45,628 nt of DNA from an uncultured Prevotella sp. GTDB taxonomy: Bacteria; Bacteroidota; Bacteroidia; Bacteroidales; Bacteroidaceae. Position 1 is the first letter of the stretch. Every line of letters starts with the position of its first letter. Positions 25,363 through 33,418 of this stretch are shown here, in pieces. The notes below the pieces were generated by a model. That model worked only from the letters and a program-made list of their open reading frames with translations. It was not told where the DNA came from and searched no databases. The stretch covers positions 1 through 45,628 of the forward strand of contig CALEKA010000042.1 of NCBI GenBank assembly GCA_937898715.1. The letters run 5' to 3'. A program made the position numbers and the translations under genes.

Positions 25363-27651
25363 TTAGAAATTTAGTTTGGCTGTAAATTCTACGGTCAGCG
25401 GACGGAGATAGCTGCCTGTCATGAGGCAGTTTTTGTAATTTGCAGCCTCTTCCTTGGTGATGAGTTCAGCGCCGGCGATGCTGCCCTTAGCGCCTGTTTG
25501 ATTGAGGAAGTTGATTACGGTACAACCGAGGTCAAGCATCTTGTTGACCTTCCAATTTACGCCGCCAAAACTTTCCCAACGTCCGTTGAAGTAATAGGCT
25601 TCGTTGATGTTGGCGTAAGTCTTGCTAAAGTAGCGGAAGCTGGCCCATATCTTGAGATCGGGAGTAATCATATAGCTCGGATCAAGTTCGATGAGTACTT
25701 GAGGAATTTCAGCTACAATATTTCCCGTAGCATTGATCTTACCTTCATATCCATCGCTAAACTTCACTGACGTTTCATATTTCTTGTAAGTCGGCTTCTG
25801 ATAGGTGAACAGTGCATGAAGTTCAAATCCTTTGAAAGGACGGATGATAGCATCGGTGGTCCATCCCCAAGTCTGAATGTCGTAGCTCATAGGGGCTGCC
25901 ATAATTTCTGATCCATGCTGTAGATTGAGCGTAGAGTTATTGTTCGTCTTCGAGATGTAAGAGAAGAGCGACGTGAGGCTAATCCACTTATTGTTGTAGT
26001 AAATACCACCTCGACCCAAAGGAACAGTGATTTTATTCGTGTTGGGCAATGTGGCAGGAGCGAAGTTTTCAATGCGTGGATGTTGTACGATGTAGGTAAA
26101 GTCGCCCGTAAGTCCAAACTGCTTGGTTATCTTATAGGTCAAGGCTGCCGTAAAGTCGTAATTAATCCAATTGTAATCGAGGCTGGCGGGCTTAATTACA
26201 GTACCATCGGCAGCAGTAGCTCCGAGATAATAGTCACTGAAGCGGCCAACGTATTCTCCTGCGGCATTGCGCACGGCAGCGTTTTCACCATTGATTCGCT
26301 GCCACTCTAAGCGAGCGCCATAATAAGCATTGAGTTTGTCACAGATATCCCAATCGTGCGTCAGATAAGCCGCAAGTTTGTTTTCTGTTCCTTTATAATA
26401 CTCGGAAGCGTTTTTGTTGAAATCGTAGAAATAGTAATTGCGCTTGTTAGCATCAAACACGCGCACGGGATAGCTTCCGTCAGCTGGTACGCTCTGGTCA
26501 TACATGGTAGTGTTTGAAGCATAGTCAATATTATAGAGCCATTCGTTGAGTCCGAAGCGCAGGGTGCTATGTTTGAAACGTTTGCTGAGTTCCGTAGTAA
26601 ATAGCATCTCGTCGATATCGCCAGCATTGAGGCACGACATACGCGACTGCACATATTCTCCCGTATAGGCTTCGCGCTCTCCAAGCGAATTGATAAACTG
26701 ATAATTGTAAGCAGAATTGTTCTTCACATTAGTCAAGCTCATTGGGGTCTGATAGACAAAAGCACCTCGGGCGTGATCATAACGAGCAGACGCCGTCCAG
26801 GTGAGTCCGTTGTCCCAAGCATATTTATTTGAAAGGAATACTTGGCTGGAACGGTTTTCAGAGGCATCATATAAAGAGATTTGGCCGATTTGTCCCGTTC
26901 GCATATCGCGGTAGGTCATATTCGCATCGATGGGAAGGTAAGAGGTGGTTCCAAGTTTAAACTTGCCATACTCCTTTACGCTGCCATCACCTACATAGAT
27001 AAAGGGAGCAGACTGAGTGGCGTAGTTGCTCACGGGATGACTGTTGCTGTAATGGTACATGGCAGAGAACTGACCACGTCCATTACCATAGAGATGGGTA
27101 AGGCTAAACTTGTAGATTTGCGTGCGATCTTGCAGTTTGGAACTCTTAATGTCAAATGTACCTGGATCAAAATCTTGATAGATGCTGGCGCTGTAGAGCC
27201 AGTTGTCGGTCAGCGATCCGTTGGCATTGAACGAGAATTCCTGCATACCGAAATGGTTGGCCTTATAGTTGAGCGAACCATGGAATCCTTTTTCTCCGAT
27301 TTTCGTCCATGAGTTAACGGCATAACCAATGTTGCCAGTGGTGATAGCAGTTTCTGAAATTTTGAGCAACCCTACATGGCTGTGGCTGGCATCCATGCGC
27401 CAATTAGAATTAACACTATGTGGATTGGTGGCGAAGGTGACGGGAAGACCATTCTCAAGTACATTAACGTCTGTAGAAGGAAGACCGATTTGAATTTCAC
27501 GCGGTCCGTTAGCGCTCGATGCATTGAGCATTACGTTGCGGTTGCCTTCTTCTTTTCCGTTTTTTCCTTCAGAGGTTTCTTCACTCTGTGCATTCATCAT
27601 AAGAGGTGTACACAGCATACAAGCGAAGAGTGCTTTTTTGGTTGGTTTCAT
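25363..27651 (-). CDS. TonB-dependent outer-membrane receptor of the fructan locus
   Basis: About 762 aa from the chosen start: signal peptide (KKALFACMLCTPLMMNAQ), a short plug-like region (REIQIGLPSTDVNVLENGLPV) and a long beta-barrel ending in ...VEFTAKLNF with a terminal Phe. The N-terminal CarboxypepD_reg domain typical of SusC is absent and the protein is shorter than SusC (about 1000 aa). No SusD gene follows. The frame opens at 27789, but the -7 box at 27758-27765 lies inside that extension, so 27651 (or 27690) is the start. Likely imports sucrose or short fructans. Confidence 0.8.
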   Translation of the reverse strand: MKPTKKALFACMLCTPLMMNAQSEETSEGKNGKEEGNRNVMLNASSANGPREIQIGLPSTDVNVLENGLPVTFATNPHSVNSNWRMDASHSHVGLLKISETAITTGNIGYAVNSWTKIGEKGFHGSLNYKANHFGMQEFSFNANGSLTDNWLYSASIYQDFDPGTFDIKSSKLQDRTQIYKFSLTHLYGNGRGQFSAMYHYSNSHPVSNYATQSAPFIYVGDGSVKEYGKFKLGTTSYLPIDANMTYRDMRTGQIGQISLYDASENRSSQVFLSNKYAWDNGLTWTASARYDHARGAFVYQTPMSLTNVKNNSAYNYQFINSLGEREAYTGEYVQSRMSCLNAGDIDEMLFTTELSKRFKHSTLRFGLNEWLYNIDYASNTTMYDQSVPADGSYPVRVFDANKRNYYFYDFNKNASEYYKGTENKLAAYLTHDWDICDKLNAYYGARLEWQRINGENAAVRNAAGEYVGRFSDYYLGATAADGTVIKPASLDYNWINYDFTAALTYKITKQFGLTGDFTYIVQHPRIENFAPATLPNTNKITVPLGRGGIYYNNKWISLTSLFSYISKTNNNSTLNLQHGSEIMAAPMSYDIQTWGWTTDAIIRPFKGFELHALFTYQKPTYKKYETSVKFSDGYEGKINATGNIVAEIPQVLIELDPSYMITPDLKIWASFRYFSKTYANINEAYYFNGRWESFGGVNWKVNKMLDLGCTVINFLNQTGAKGSIAGAELITKEEAANYKNCLMTGSYLRPLTVEFTAKLNF

Positions 27652-27757
27652 CACTTTTGTGGTTTTAGAGATTTGTAGAAAGTTTTTCATGATAACCGAA
27701 CATTGGTGTGTCTCCAAGTTCGTATCTGGCCTGCCTGTCGCAGACGTTTTTCTGTCG

Positions 27758-27765
27758 CAAAAGTA
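27758..27765 (-). promoter_or_regulatory. Bacteroidetes -7 box for the receptor-GH32-MFS-kinase operon
   Basis: On the minus strand TACTTTTG fits TAnnTTTG, about 107 bases before the preferred ATG (27651) and about 68 before the alternative (27690). Confidence 0.6.
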
Positions 27766-27849
27766 GAGGATGAAGCCCTTAGCACGCAAAAAAAATGTTA
27801 CAACGGCTTGTAATTATCGGTCGATGTAACATTTTTAATCGGATTTGAA

Positions 27850-29478
27850 TCATTTTTTCTTTCCCGAAGGTGATTTTCCATAGAAATCCTTATAGCATTT
27901 CGTGAAATAGGAAGGAGCGGAGAACCCTACTCTATATGCCACTTCAGATACCGACAATGAACCATCGGTGAGCAGGAGGCTGGCTTCCTTAAGCCGTTTT
28001 TCACGGATAAACTCTACGGGGGTCTTTCCGGTAATGGCTTTCACACGTCGATAAAGCTGCACACGCGAGAGACACATAGCACGCCCGATGTCTTCCACAG
28101 AAAGGTCGGGATCGGTAAATCGTTCATCAAGACACTGCATGAAATTTTCCATAAACGTGTTTCGCGATCCGTCTGCTAATTCGCCATCAATATCGCCTTC
28201 TACCACAGCATTCTCTTTCTTGGTAGTCGCGTCAAGGTACTGGTCACGCTGCTCTTCCAGTTCATCGCGCTGTCGCTCCACGGTTGCCTTTTCATGGTTA
28301 ATTTCTTCATTCTTTTGGCGAAGTTGTTCGTAGAGACGTTTTTTTGTGCGATAGGCTCGAACTGAAACCACCAACAACGTGCTCACCACAAGTACAACAA
28401 AGATAATGCTAAACAAAGCAAGGCGCTGGACACTGAGTTGCGAGAGTATACCATCTACCCGAGCATGCATCTTCTGAATATAGCGGTGCTGATTCTCGAT
28501 TTCTTTATTCTGTAGTAACAATACGTTGGCATTGTCGGAGGTGACAAGGCTTGTTTCCATATCATTGTTCTTCTCGTAAGCTTTCCCCTCAAGGATATTC
28601 AGAGCCAACTGCATGAGTTCATCTCCATGAGTTGGGTAGATGGCAGAGGCTGTGAGAATGCCGTCACGCACCTTCTCCATTCCCCCTCCAGGCGTGGGCA
28701 AAGCGTCAATTCCAAGGTACTTCACAGGACTTTGTCGTGCCAAAGCCGATTGAGGATGCATCACTACATAACGATTAACGGCTTCGCGAGCTCCCTCGGC
28801 CATACGGTCATTACCTCCAAACACAAGATTGATAGTAAAATCGGGATTTTCTCTCTCAAGGCGCTGTAAGATATTCTCCATAGCAGCATTCCCCGACGTC
28901 TGTTTCCAATTCCCTTCCTCATACCCAATAATGTGCACGTTTGGATAGCGCTTTATTGCATCGGTAAATCCTCGATGGCGCTCAATAGCTGGCGACGAGC
29001 CATGTTCGCCACCAATCTCAACGATGGTTCCAGCATCGCCCAGCAATGTCGCAGCATAGTCGCCTAACATCTGCCCGATGCGGTAGTTGTCAGCCCCCAT
29101 AAAAGCCGTATAATTCTTAACATCGCTCTTGCGATCAAAGAGTATTACGGGGATTTTCCGCTCCGTTGCTCGAGATATGGACGAAGATAGATCGTCGAGT
29201 TGCTGCGGCGAAACGATAAGCAGGTCTACACCAATATTGACCAAAGAATCAATCTGCTGGCGTTGCTTCTCCACATTATCATTGGCAGAGCACAATATGA
29301 GCTGCACTTCATCATTAAAATACGTAGAAAGTTCCAATTCCTGCTGCAACTTCGTGCGCCAAGAATCGTCCGAACATTGAGACACACCGATAACATATTT
29401 CTTCTGCTCTGCGGTGCAAGAAGTAAAGCAAAAGATAAGGCTTACAAAGCCTATGATATATAGAAGGCTATTTTTCAT
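27850..29478 (-). CDS. Membrane sugar sensor fused to an AraC DNA-binding domain
   Basis: 542 aa. A signal or lipobox-like leader ends at C21 (FTSC). A periplasmic binding-protein domain of the ribose/LacI type follows (about 27-315; GVSQCSDDSWR, LLIVSPQQ, VILFDRKSD, GADNYRIGQ). One TM helix is at about 353-373, a coiled coil at about 376-412 and an AraC-type double HTH at about 441-540 (SVEDIGRAMCLSRVQLYRRVKAITG; VSEVAYRVGFSAPSYFTKCYKDFYG). There is no histidine kinase or receiver. It probably senses a periplasmic sugar and controls the adjacent operon. Start 29478 is chosen over 29604 because of the leader peptide and the -7 box at 29544. Confidence 0.88.
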   Translation of the reverse strand: MKNSLLYIIGFVSLIFCFTSCTAEQKKYVIGVSQCSDDSWRTKLQQELELSTYFNDEVQLILCSANDNVEKQRQQIDSLVNIGVDLLIVSPQQLDDLSSSISRATERKIPVILFDRKSDVKNYTAFMGADNYRIGQMLGDYAATLLGDAGTIVEIGGEHGSSPAIERHRGFTDAIKRYPNVHIIGYEEGNWKQTSGNAAMENILQRLERENPDFTINLVFGGNDRMAEGAREAVNRYVVMHPQSALARQSPVKYLGIDALPTPGGGMEKVRDGILTASAIYPTHGDELMQLALNILEGKAYEKNNDMETSLVTSDNANVLLLQNKEIENQHRYIQKMHARVDGILSQLSVQRLALFSIIFVVLVVSTLLVVSVRAYRTKKRLYEQLRQKNEEINHEKATVERQRDELEEQRDQYLDATTKKENAVVEGDIDGELADGSRNTFMENFMQCLDERFTDPDLSVEDIGRAMCLSRVQLYRRVKAITGKTPVEFIREKRLKEASLLLTDGSLSVSEVAYRVGFSAPSYFTKCYKDFYGKSPSGKKK

Positions 29479-29543
29479 GAATAGTAAATATGAAGATAAA
29501 AGGGAGCATGGAGAGAAGCAGAGATTTACTTGTTCTTCCAACG

Positions 29544-29551
29544 CAAAATTA
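29544..29551 (-). promoter_or_regulatory. Bacteroidetes -7 box for the sensor-regulator gene
   Basis: On the minus strand TAATTTTG fits TAnnTTTG, 65 bases before the ATG at 29478. It lies inside the longer open frame and so excludes the 29604 start. Confidence 0.55.
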
Positions 29552-29728
29552 CAAAAAATCCTCATTAACCCAACACTTCGCATAACAAAAGCAGACGCTT
29601 TCAATGAGTTGCCCCAGAGGAGCCTATTATGAACACATCAAGGACCAGCTTGAACTCGAAAACTAATATTATTAGACTCTAAAGCGCGAAAAAAGCATCG
29701 TATCGGGCTTCATTTCAGAAGAAATGCG

Positions 29729-29736
29729 TACCTTTG
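29729..29736 (+). promoter_or_regulatory. Bacteroidetes -7 box for the Nif3-like gene
   Basis: TACCTTTG fits TAnnTTTG, 43 bases before the ATG at 29780. Nearby at 29663-29675 is a small palindrome CTAATA-T-TATTAG. Confidence 0.6.
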
Positions 29737-29779
29737 CACTGAAATATCATAACATACATCATCCTTTAAGTAAGATTTG

Positions 29780-30568
29780 ATGAAGATTAAGGAAGTCGCT
29801 GTGACCCTTGAACGGTTCGCGCCACTGCCGCTGCAGGAAAGCTACGATAATGCTGGCTTGCAGATTGGATTAACAGAGGCCGAAGATGTGTCAGGGGTCT
29901 TATTGTGTCTTGACGTCACCGAAGAAGTAATCCTCGAAGCTGAGCGCTTAGGGTGCAACCTCATTGTGGCTCACCATCCGCTCTTATTTCGTCCGCTTCG
30001 CCACATCACTGGGGAGACACAAGTAGAACGTTGCGTAACGATGGCAATCCAAAAAGGCATAGCCATCTACGCCGCCCATACCAACTTAGACAATGCGCTT
30101 GGCGGTGTCAACTTCATGATAGCCGAGAAGATAGGCTTGCAGTCCGTAAGATTTCTGCAACCGCTCCCCAACGGGCAAGGTGGAAGCGGCATTATCGGCA
30201 CACTACCCCAAGCCATGCAGCAAGCTGACTTCGTAAGGATGCTCAAGCAAGCCTTCCACGTAGAAAGCCTTATGCACAACGACTTTCAGCGCAACGGCGG
30301 ACTGATCGAGAAAGTAGCTCTCTGTGGTGGAGCAGGCGATTTCTTGCTCCGCGAGGCTATCCACCAAGGCGCCGATGCATTCCTCACAGGCGAAATGGGC
30401 TATCATTTCTATTTCGGACATGAAGCAGACATCTTCATCGGTGTGATGGGGCACTATCAAAGCGAGCAATACACCATCCAGTTGCTCCACCGCATTCTCC
30501 ACGAAGCACATCCCGAACTACGGTTGGTGGAGACAAGCGTGATGACCAATCCCATACGGGTAAATTGA
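29780..30568 (+). CDS. Nif3-like dinuclear metal-binding protein (YbgI/YqfO type)
   Basis: 262 aa. Family signatures: APLPLQESYDNAGLQIG near the N-terminus, the metal-binding IVAHHPLLF, AAHTNLDNALGGVN, and a C-terminal TGEMGYHFYFGHE...GHYQSEQY with a further His pair. Members form hexameric toroids with a dinuclear metal site. Some are named GTP cyclohydrolase I type 2, but that activity is not firmly shown. The frame starts with TTG at 29777, but ATG at 29780 is preferred. It may be coupled with the zinc-ribbon gene downstream, as is common in Bacteroidetes. Confidence 0.9.
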   Translation: MKIKEVAVTLERFAPLPLQESYDNAGLQIGLTEAEDVSGVLLCLDVTEEVILEAERLGCNLIVAHHPLLFRPLRHITGETQVERCVTMAIQKGIAIYAAHTNLDNALGGVNFMIAEKIGLQSVRFLQPLPNGQGGSGIIGTLPQAMQQADFVRMLKQAFHVESLMHNDFQRNGGLIEKVALCGGAGDFLLREAIHQGADAFLTGEMGYHFYFGHEADIFIGVMGHYQSEQYTIQLLHRILHEAHPELRLVETSVMTNPIRVN

Positions 30569-30590
30569 AGCTTCGGATGATAATCATTAG

Positions 30591-30689
30591 CTCTGTGGGC
30601 GACGCGTCTCGCGTCGGCGTCAAAGAATGGAAGCATGCCACAACAGAACTATTCATAGTCATGCCGACGCGAGACGCGTCGCTCACAGA
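30591..30689. repeat. REP-like family A inverted pair
   Basis: CTCTGTGGGCGACGCG...CGCGTCGGCGTC (30591-30621) and its inverted counterpart (30661-30689) flank 39 bases between the Nif3-like and zinc-ribbon genes. Each has the 7-bp stem with a 3-base loop. Confidence 0.85.
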
Positions 30690-30761
30690 TACAATTGAAT
30701 CCATACACCTCAATCTACTGACATTCTAAAAATAATACAAACATCATAATTATATACTATC

Positions 30762-31574
30762 ATGGCAAAGAAAGACGTAGCGGACATGTCCGTTGAACAG
30801 AAGCTGAAGAACCTCTATCAGTTGCAAACCATGCTCTCTGAAATCGATCGCATCAAGATCCTTCGTGGTGAACTCCCCTTGGAAGTACAAGACCTGGAGG
30901 ATGAGATCGAAGGCCTTACCCACCGCATTGGCAAGTACAATGAGGACGTAGAAGGGCTCAATGCCGACATTGAGACCAAGCGTGCCAAGATCAAAGAAGC
31001 ACAGACTGCCATTGATCGCTACAAGGCTCAACTCGACGATGTGAAGAACAATCGCGAGTACGACATGCTCACCAAGGAAATCGAGTTCCAAAGCCTCGAA
31101 GTAGAGCTGCAGAACAAGAAGATTGGTGAAGCTCAGCGCGCCATCGAGCAGAAGACAGCCGACATCGAAAAAGCTAAAAATCAACTCGGAGAGCGCCGTG
31201 CCGACCTCGACATGAAGAAGTCGGAACTCGACGACATCACCGCAGAGACTAAGGCTGAAGAAGAGAAACTCCGCGAAAAGGCTAAGAACTTGGAACAGAG
31301 CATTGAGCCCCGTCTGCTCGCAGCATTCAAGCGTATCCGCAAGAACTCTCGCAACGGCTTAGGCATCGTCTACGTACAGCGTGACGCATGCGGTGGTTGC
31401 TTCAACAAGATTCCGCCTCAGCGTCAGCTCGACATCCGTATGCGCAAGAAAATCATCGTGTGCGAATACTGCGGCCGTATCATGATCGACCCCGAACTCG
31501 CTGGTGTAAAGATCGAGAAACCGGCAGAGGAAAAGCCCAAGCGCCGTTCACGCCGTACCGCTGCTGCTAAGTAA
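30762..31574 (+). CDS. Coiled-coil protein with C4 zinc ribbon
   Basis: A 270-aa protein with a long coiled coil (about 10-180, heptads rich in E/K/L) followed by a C4 zinc ribbon: C210-X2-C213 and C234-X2-C237 (DACGGCFNKI...VCEYCGR), then a basic tail (KRRSRRTAAAK). It matches the zf-RING_7/CT398-like family, often next to Nif3 genes. Suggested roles in RNA or secretion are not established. A strong terminator follows. No -7 box was seen in the repeat-containing upstream gap. Confidence 0.88.
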   Translation: MAKKDVADMSVEQKLKNLYQLQTMLSEIDRIKILRGELPLEVQDLEDEIEGLTHRIGKYNEDVEGLNADIETKRAKIKEAQTAIDRYKAQLDDVKNNREYDMLTKEIEFQSLEVELQNKKIGEAQRAIEQKTADIEKAKNQLGERRADLDMKKSELDDITAETKAEEEKLREKAKNLEQSIEPRLLAAFKRIRKNSRNGLGIVYVQRDACGGCFNKIPPQRQLDIRMRKKIIVCEYCGRIMIDPELAGVKIEKPAEEKPKRRSRRTAAAK

Positions 31575-31597
31575 TTCATCCAGCACTTTCTAATATT

Positions 31598-31655
31598 AAA
31601 GGACAAAAGAGTCTGTTCCTCCATGCGAGAGGGACAGTTCTTTTGTCCTTTTTTT
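31598..31655 (+). terminator. Terminator after the zinc-ribbon gene
   Basis: A stem AAAGGACAAAAGA (31598-31610) pairs with TCTTTTGTCCTTT, extended inside by CTGTTCC/GGGACAG, then a run of seven Ts. Confidence 0.9.
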
Positions 31656-31666
31656 GTGTTTTCAAC

Positions 31667-31754
31667 GCTTCACGAACGCTTTCCCATTCGTTTGTAAATG
31701 TTCATCATACCATTTGCAAACGTACATCTTATCATTTGCGAACGTACTTTATCT
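31667..31754. repeat. 22-bp tandem array, four AT-rich units
   Basis: In-register 22-bp units begin at 31667 (degenerate), 31689, 31711 and 31733. The last two share CATTTGC[AG]AACGTAC. Common features are a TTTG/CGAACG core and TT-AT-rich ends. There are no spacers. Confidence 0.8.
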
Positions 31755-31763
31755 CACCGTACA

Positions 31764-31839
31764 CCGGGCGGTGGCAATGCTGCCACCGGGCGGTGGCAAT
31801 GCTGCCACTGGGCGGTGGCAGTGCTGCCACCGGGCGGTG
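31764..31839. repeat. 22-bp tandem array, three and a half GC-rich units
   Basis: Units at 31764, 31786 and 31808 plus ten bases of a fourth. The core is C[CT]GGGCGGTGGCA[AG]TGCTGCCA. Junctions form 7-bp hairpins GGTGGCA/TGCCACC. It is separated from the AT-rich array by nine bases (CACCGTACA). GTACACC before and GGTGTAC after the block are themselves inverted. Confidence 0.9.
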
Positions 31840-32043
31840 TACGATGGCAGAATCGTTATGAGCAGACGGGAAGACCATCGTTTAAGCATGATAATCAAGA
31901 AGTTCTGGAAACATCTGACTTACAAGGTCAGAAGTCTTAATTCACGAGGGAAATTTGAGGGCGTTCTACCCATAAAAAATACTCTTACTGAGCATACAAA
32001 AAGGACTTCTATAATTGATCGCGTCGGCTTCAGGAGTGAGCCC

Positions 32044-32181
32044 ATAGGAAGTGGGGGCGAAGCGTCTCGCTTCGGTTAGTCACGCGAGGCTCAATGCCGA
32101 AGCTTGACTATGAAAGATCGACTCGGGCTTCGAGCCCTTCATCGCTCTACCGAAGCGAGACACTTCGCCCCCACTTCCTAT
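32044..32181. repeat. REP-like family B inverted pair (BIME-like element, copy 2)
   Basis: 32-bp ends (32044-32075 and 32150-32181), starting ATAGGAAGTGGGGGCGAAG, are inverted copies. The interior shares CACGCGAGGCTCAA and a CTCGGGCTTCGAGCCC palindrome with the copy at 13088-13242. No gene is seen in 31840-32265 apart from these repeats. Confidence 0.85.
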
Positions 32182-32219
32182 GAGTTTACTACTTGTCCGC
32201 TATGAAGGGACTACTATTA

Positions 32220-32245
32220 ATGCCGACGCGAAACGCGTCTGCCAC
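32220..32245 (-). repeat. Degenerate REP-like family A copy
   Basis: ATGCCGACGCGAAACGCGTC with a changed flank (TGCCACGAAGC). The stem is preserved except at one end. It lies just before the nth stop. Confidence 0.6.
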
Positions 32246-32265
32246 GAAGCGATGGAAGCTTTCTT

Positions 32266-32901
32266 CTATCCCATCGCGCTTTTGCACACATCACGAAGTC
32301 CACAACTTGCACATTTGGGCTTACGGGCCACACACGTGTAGCGACCATGGAGCAAGAGCCAATAATGAGCTGAAGCTACGAGCGCTTCGGGTATATGCTT
32401 CTTGAGTTCCACTTCCACACTATAGGGAGTGGTACAACGCTGAGGCACAAGTCCGAGGCGGTGGCTCACCCTGAACACGTGCGTGTCGACCGCCAAGGCT
32501 GCTTTGCCAAAAGCTACGGCTTGCACCACATTGGCCGTTTTCCGTCCCACACCTGGAAGCGTAATAAGTTCTTCAAGCGTAGAGGGCACTTCACCATGAA
32601 AGTCTTTCACAAGCTTTTGAGCCAGTCCCACCAAGTGCTTTGCCTTGTTGTTGGGATAGCTCACAGACTTGATATAATCATAGATTACGTCGGGCGTAGT
32701 CACTGCCATAGCCTCGGGCGTGGGGAAATCGGCGAAGAGGCGTGGTGTGACTTGATTGATGCGTTTATCAGTACATTGTGCAGAAAGCACTACGGCTACG
32801 ATGAGTTCAAAGGGAGTAGAGAAATGCAGTTCTGTCTCCGTAGCATCCATTGTCTGCTGAAAATAGTTCAGCACGTATTCAAAAAGAGCTTTCTTTTGCA
32901 T
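32266..32901 (-). CDS. nth: Endonuclease III
   Basis: A 211-aa DNA glycosylase/AP lyase of base excision repair. The HhH motif is LPGVGRKTANVV with catalytic K121, and catalytic D139 lies in AVDTHVFRVSHRLGL. The iron-sulfur loop is C190-X6-C197-X2-C200-X5-C206. These spacings match E. coli Nth. It removes oxidised pyrimidines. It follows crcB by 9 bases on the minus strand, so the two are co-transcribed. Confidence 0.97.
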   Translation of the reverse strand: MQKKALFEYVLNYFQQTMDATETELHFSTPFELIVAVVLSAQCTDKRINQVTPRLFADFPTPEAMAVTTPDVIYDYIKSVSYPNNKAKHLVGLAQKLVKDFHGEVPSTLEELITLPGVGRKTANVVQAVAFGKAALAVDTHVFRVSHRLGLVPQRCTTPYSVEVELKKHIPEALVASAHYWLLLHGRYTCVARKPKCASCGLRDVCKSAMG

Positions 32902-32910
32902 AATGCAGTA

Positions 32911-33279
32911 TTAAATATTGCGTGCCACTGCGAATCCTGCTAAGAGCATGGCTAATCCCACAGCGAGCGAAAGAACGATATAAAGTAGCGCCATGGAGTA
33001 GAGTCCCTGACGCAAGAATTGAAACGTTTCGTTGGAGAAGGTGGAGAATGTGGTAAAGCCCCCACAGAAGCCCGTGACGAGCAGTAGATAGACGATGCCG
33101 GCTTGTCGACGCTCAAAAAATCCCGTAAGCAGTCCTATACACAGACAACCTATCACGTTGGCAGCGAGGGTAGCCCACGGAAAAGAGCGTCCTTGGCTCT
33201 GCAGTAGAAATGCTCCTATAGAGTAGCGACAGATGCTACCTAAACCTCCGCCAAGGAATATACACAAGAGTTCACGCAT
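32911..33279 (-). CDS. crcB: CrcB/Fluc fluoride channel
   Basis: A 122-aa, four-TM protein with the Fluc signatures GGGLGSICRYSIG at the N-terminus and GFCGGFTTFSTFSNE in TM3 (the Phe residues line the pore). It works as a dual-topology dimer that expels fluoride. It is the first gene of a pair with nth. No fluoride riboswitch consensus was recognised upstream; the upstream gap holds REP-like repeats instead. Confidence 0.94.
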   Translation of the reverse strand: MRELLCIFLGGGLGSICRYSIGAFLLQSQGRSFPWATLAANVIGCLCIGLLTGFFERRQAGIVYLLLVTGFCGGFTTFSTFSNETFQFLRQGLYSMALLYIVLSLAVGLAMLLAGFAVARNI

Positions 33280-33418
33280 GATGAGATATGCTTATCTATT
33301 TTAGTTTTGAAAGTTGTTTCTCAATCTGGAAGTTCTACTTTATCTTTCGCTCTGCAGGCTTTTACTATCGTAAACTTAAAGCTATACGTTCTCGCGCGCA
33401 TTGCCTGCAATCAGCAGA

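Noticed and set aside
31643..32079. Overlapping plus-strand frames after the zinc-ribbon gene
   Set aside because: They translate the 22-bp arrays and REP elements; frame and composition follow the repeats.
32911..33418. Fluoride riboswitch for crcB or FMN riboswitch for riboflavin synthase
   Set aside because: Neither upstream region shows the conserved motifs; the space before crcB is filled by REP-like repeats.
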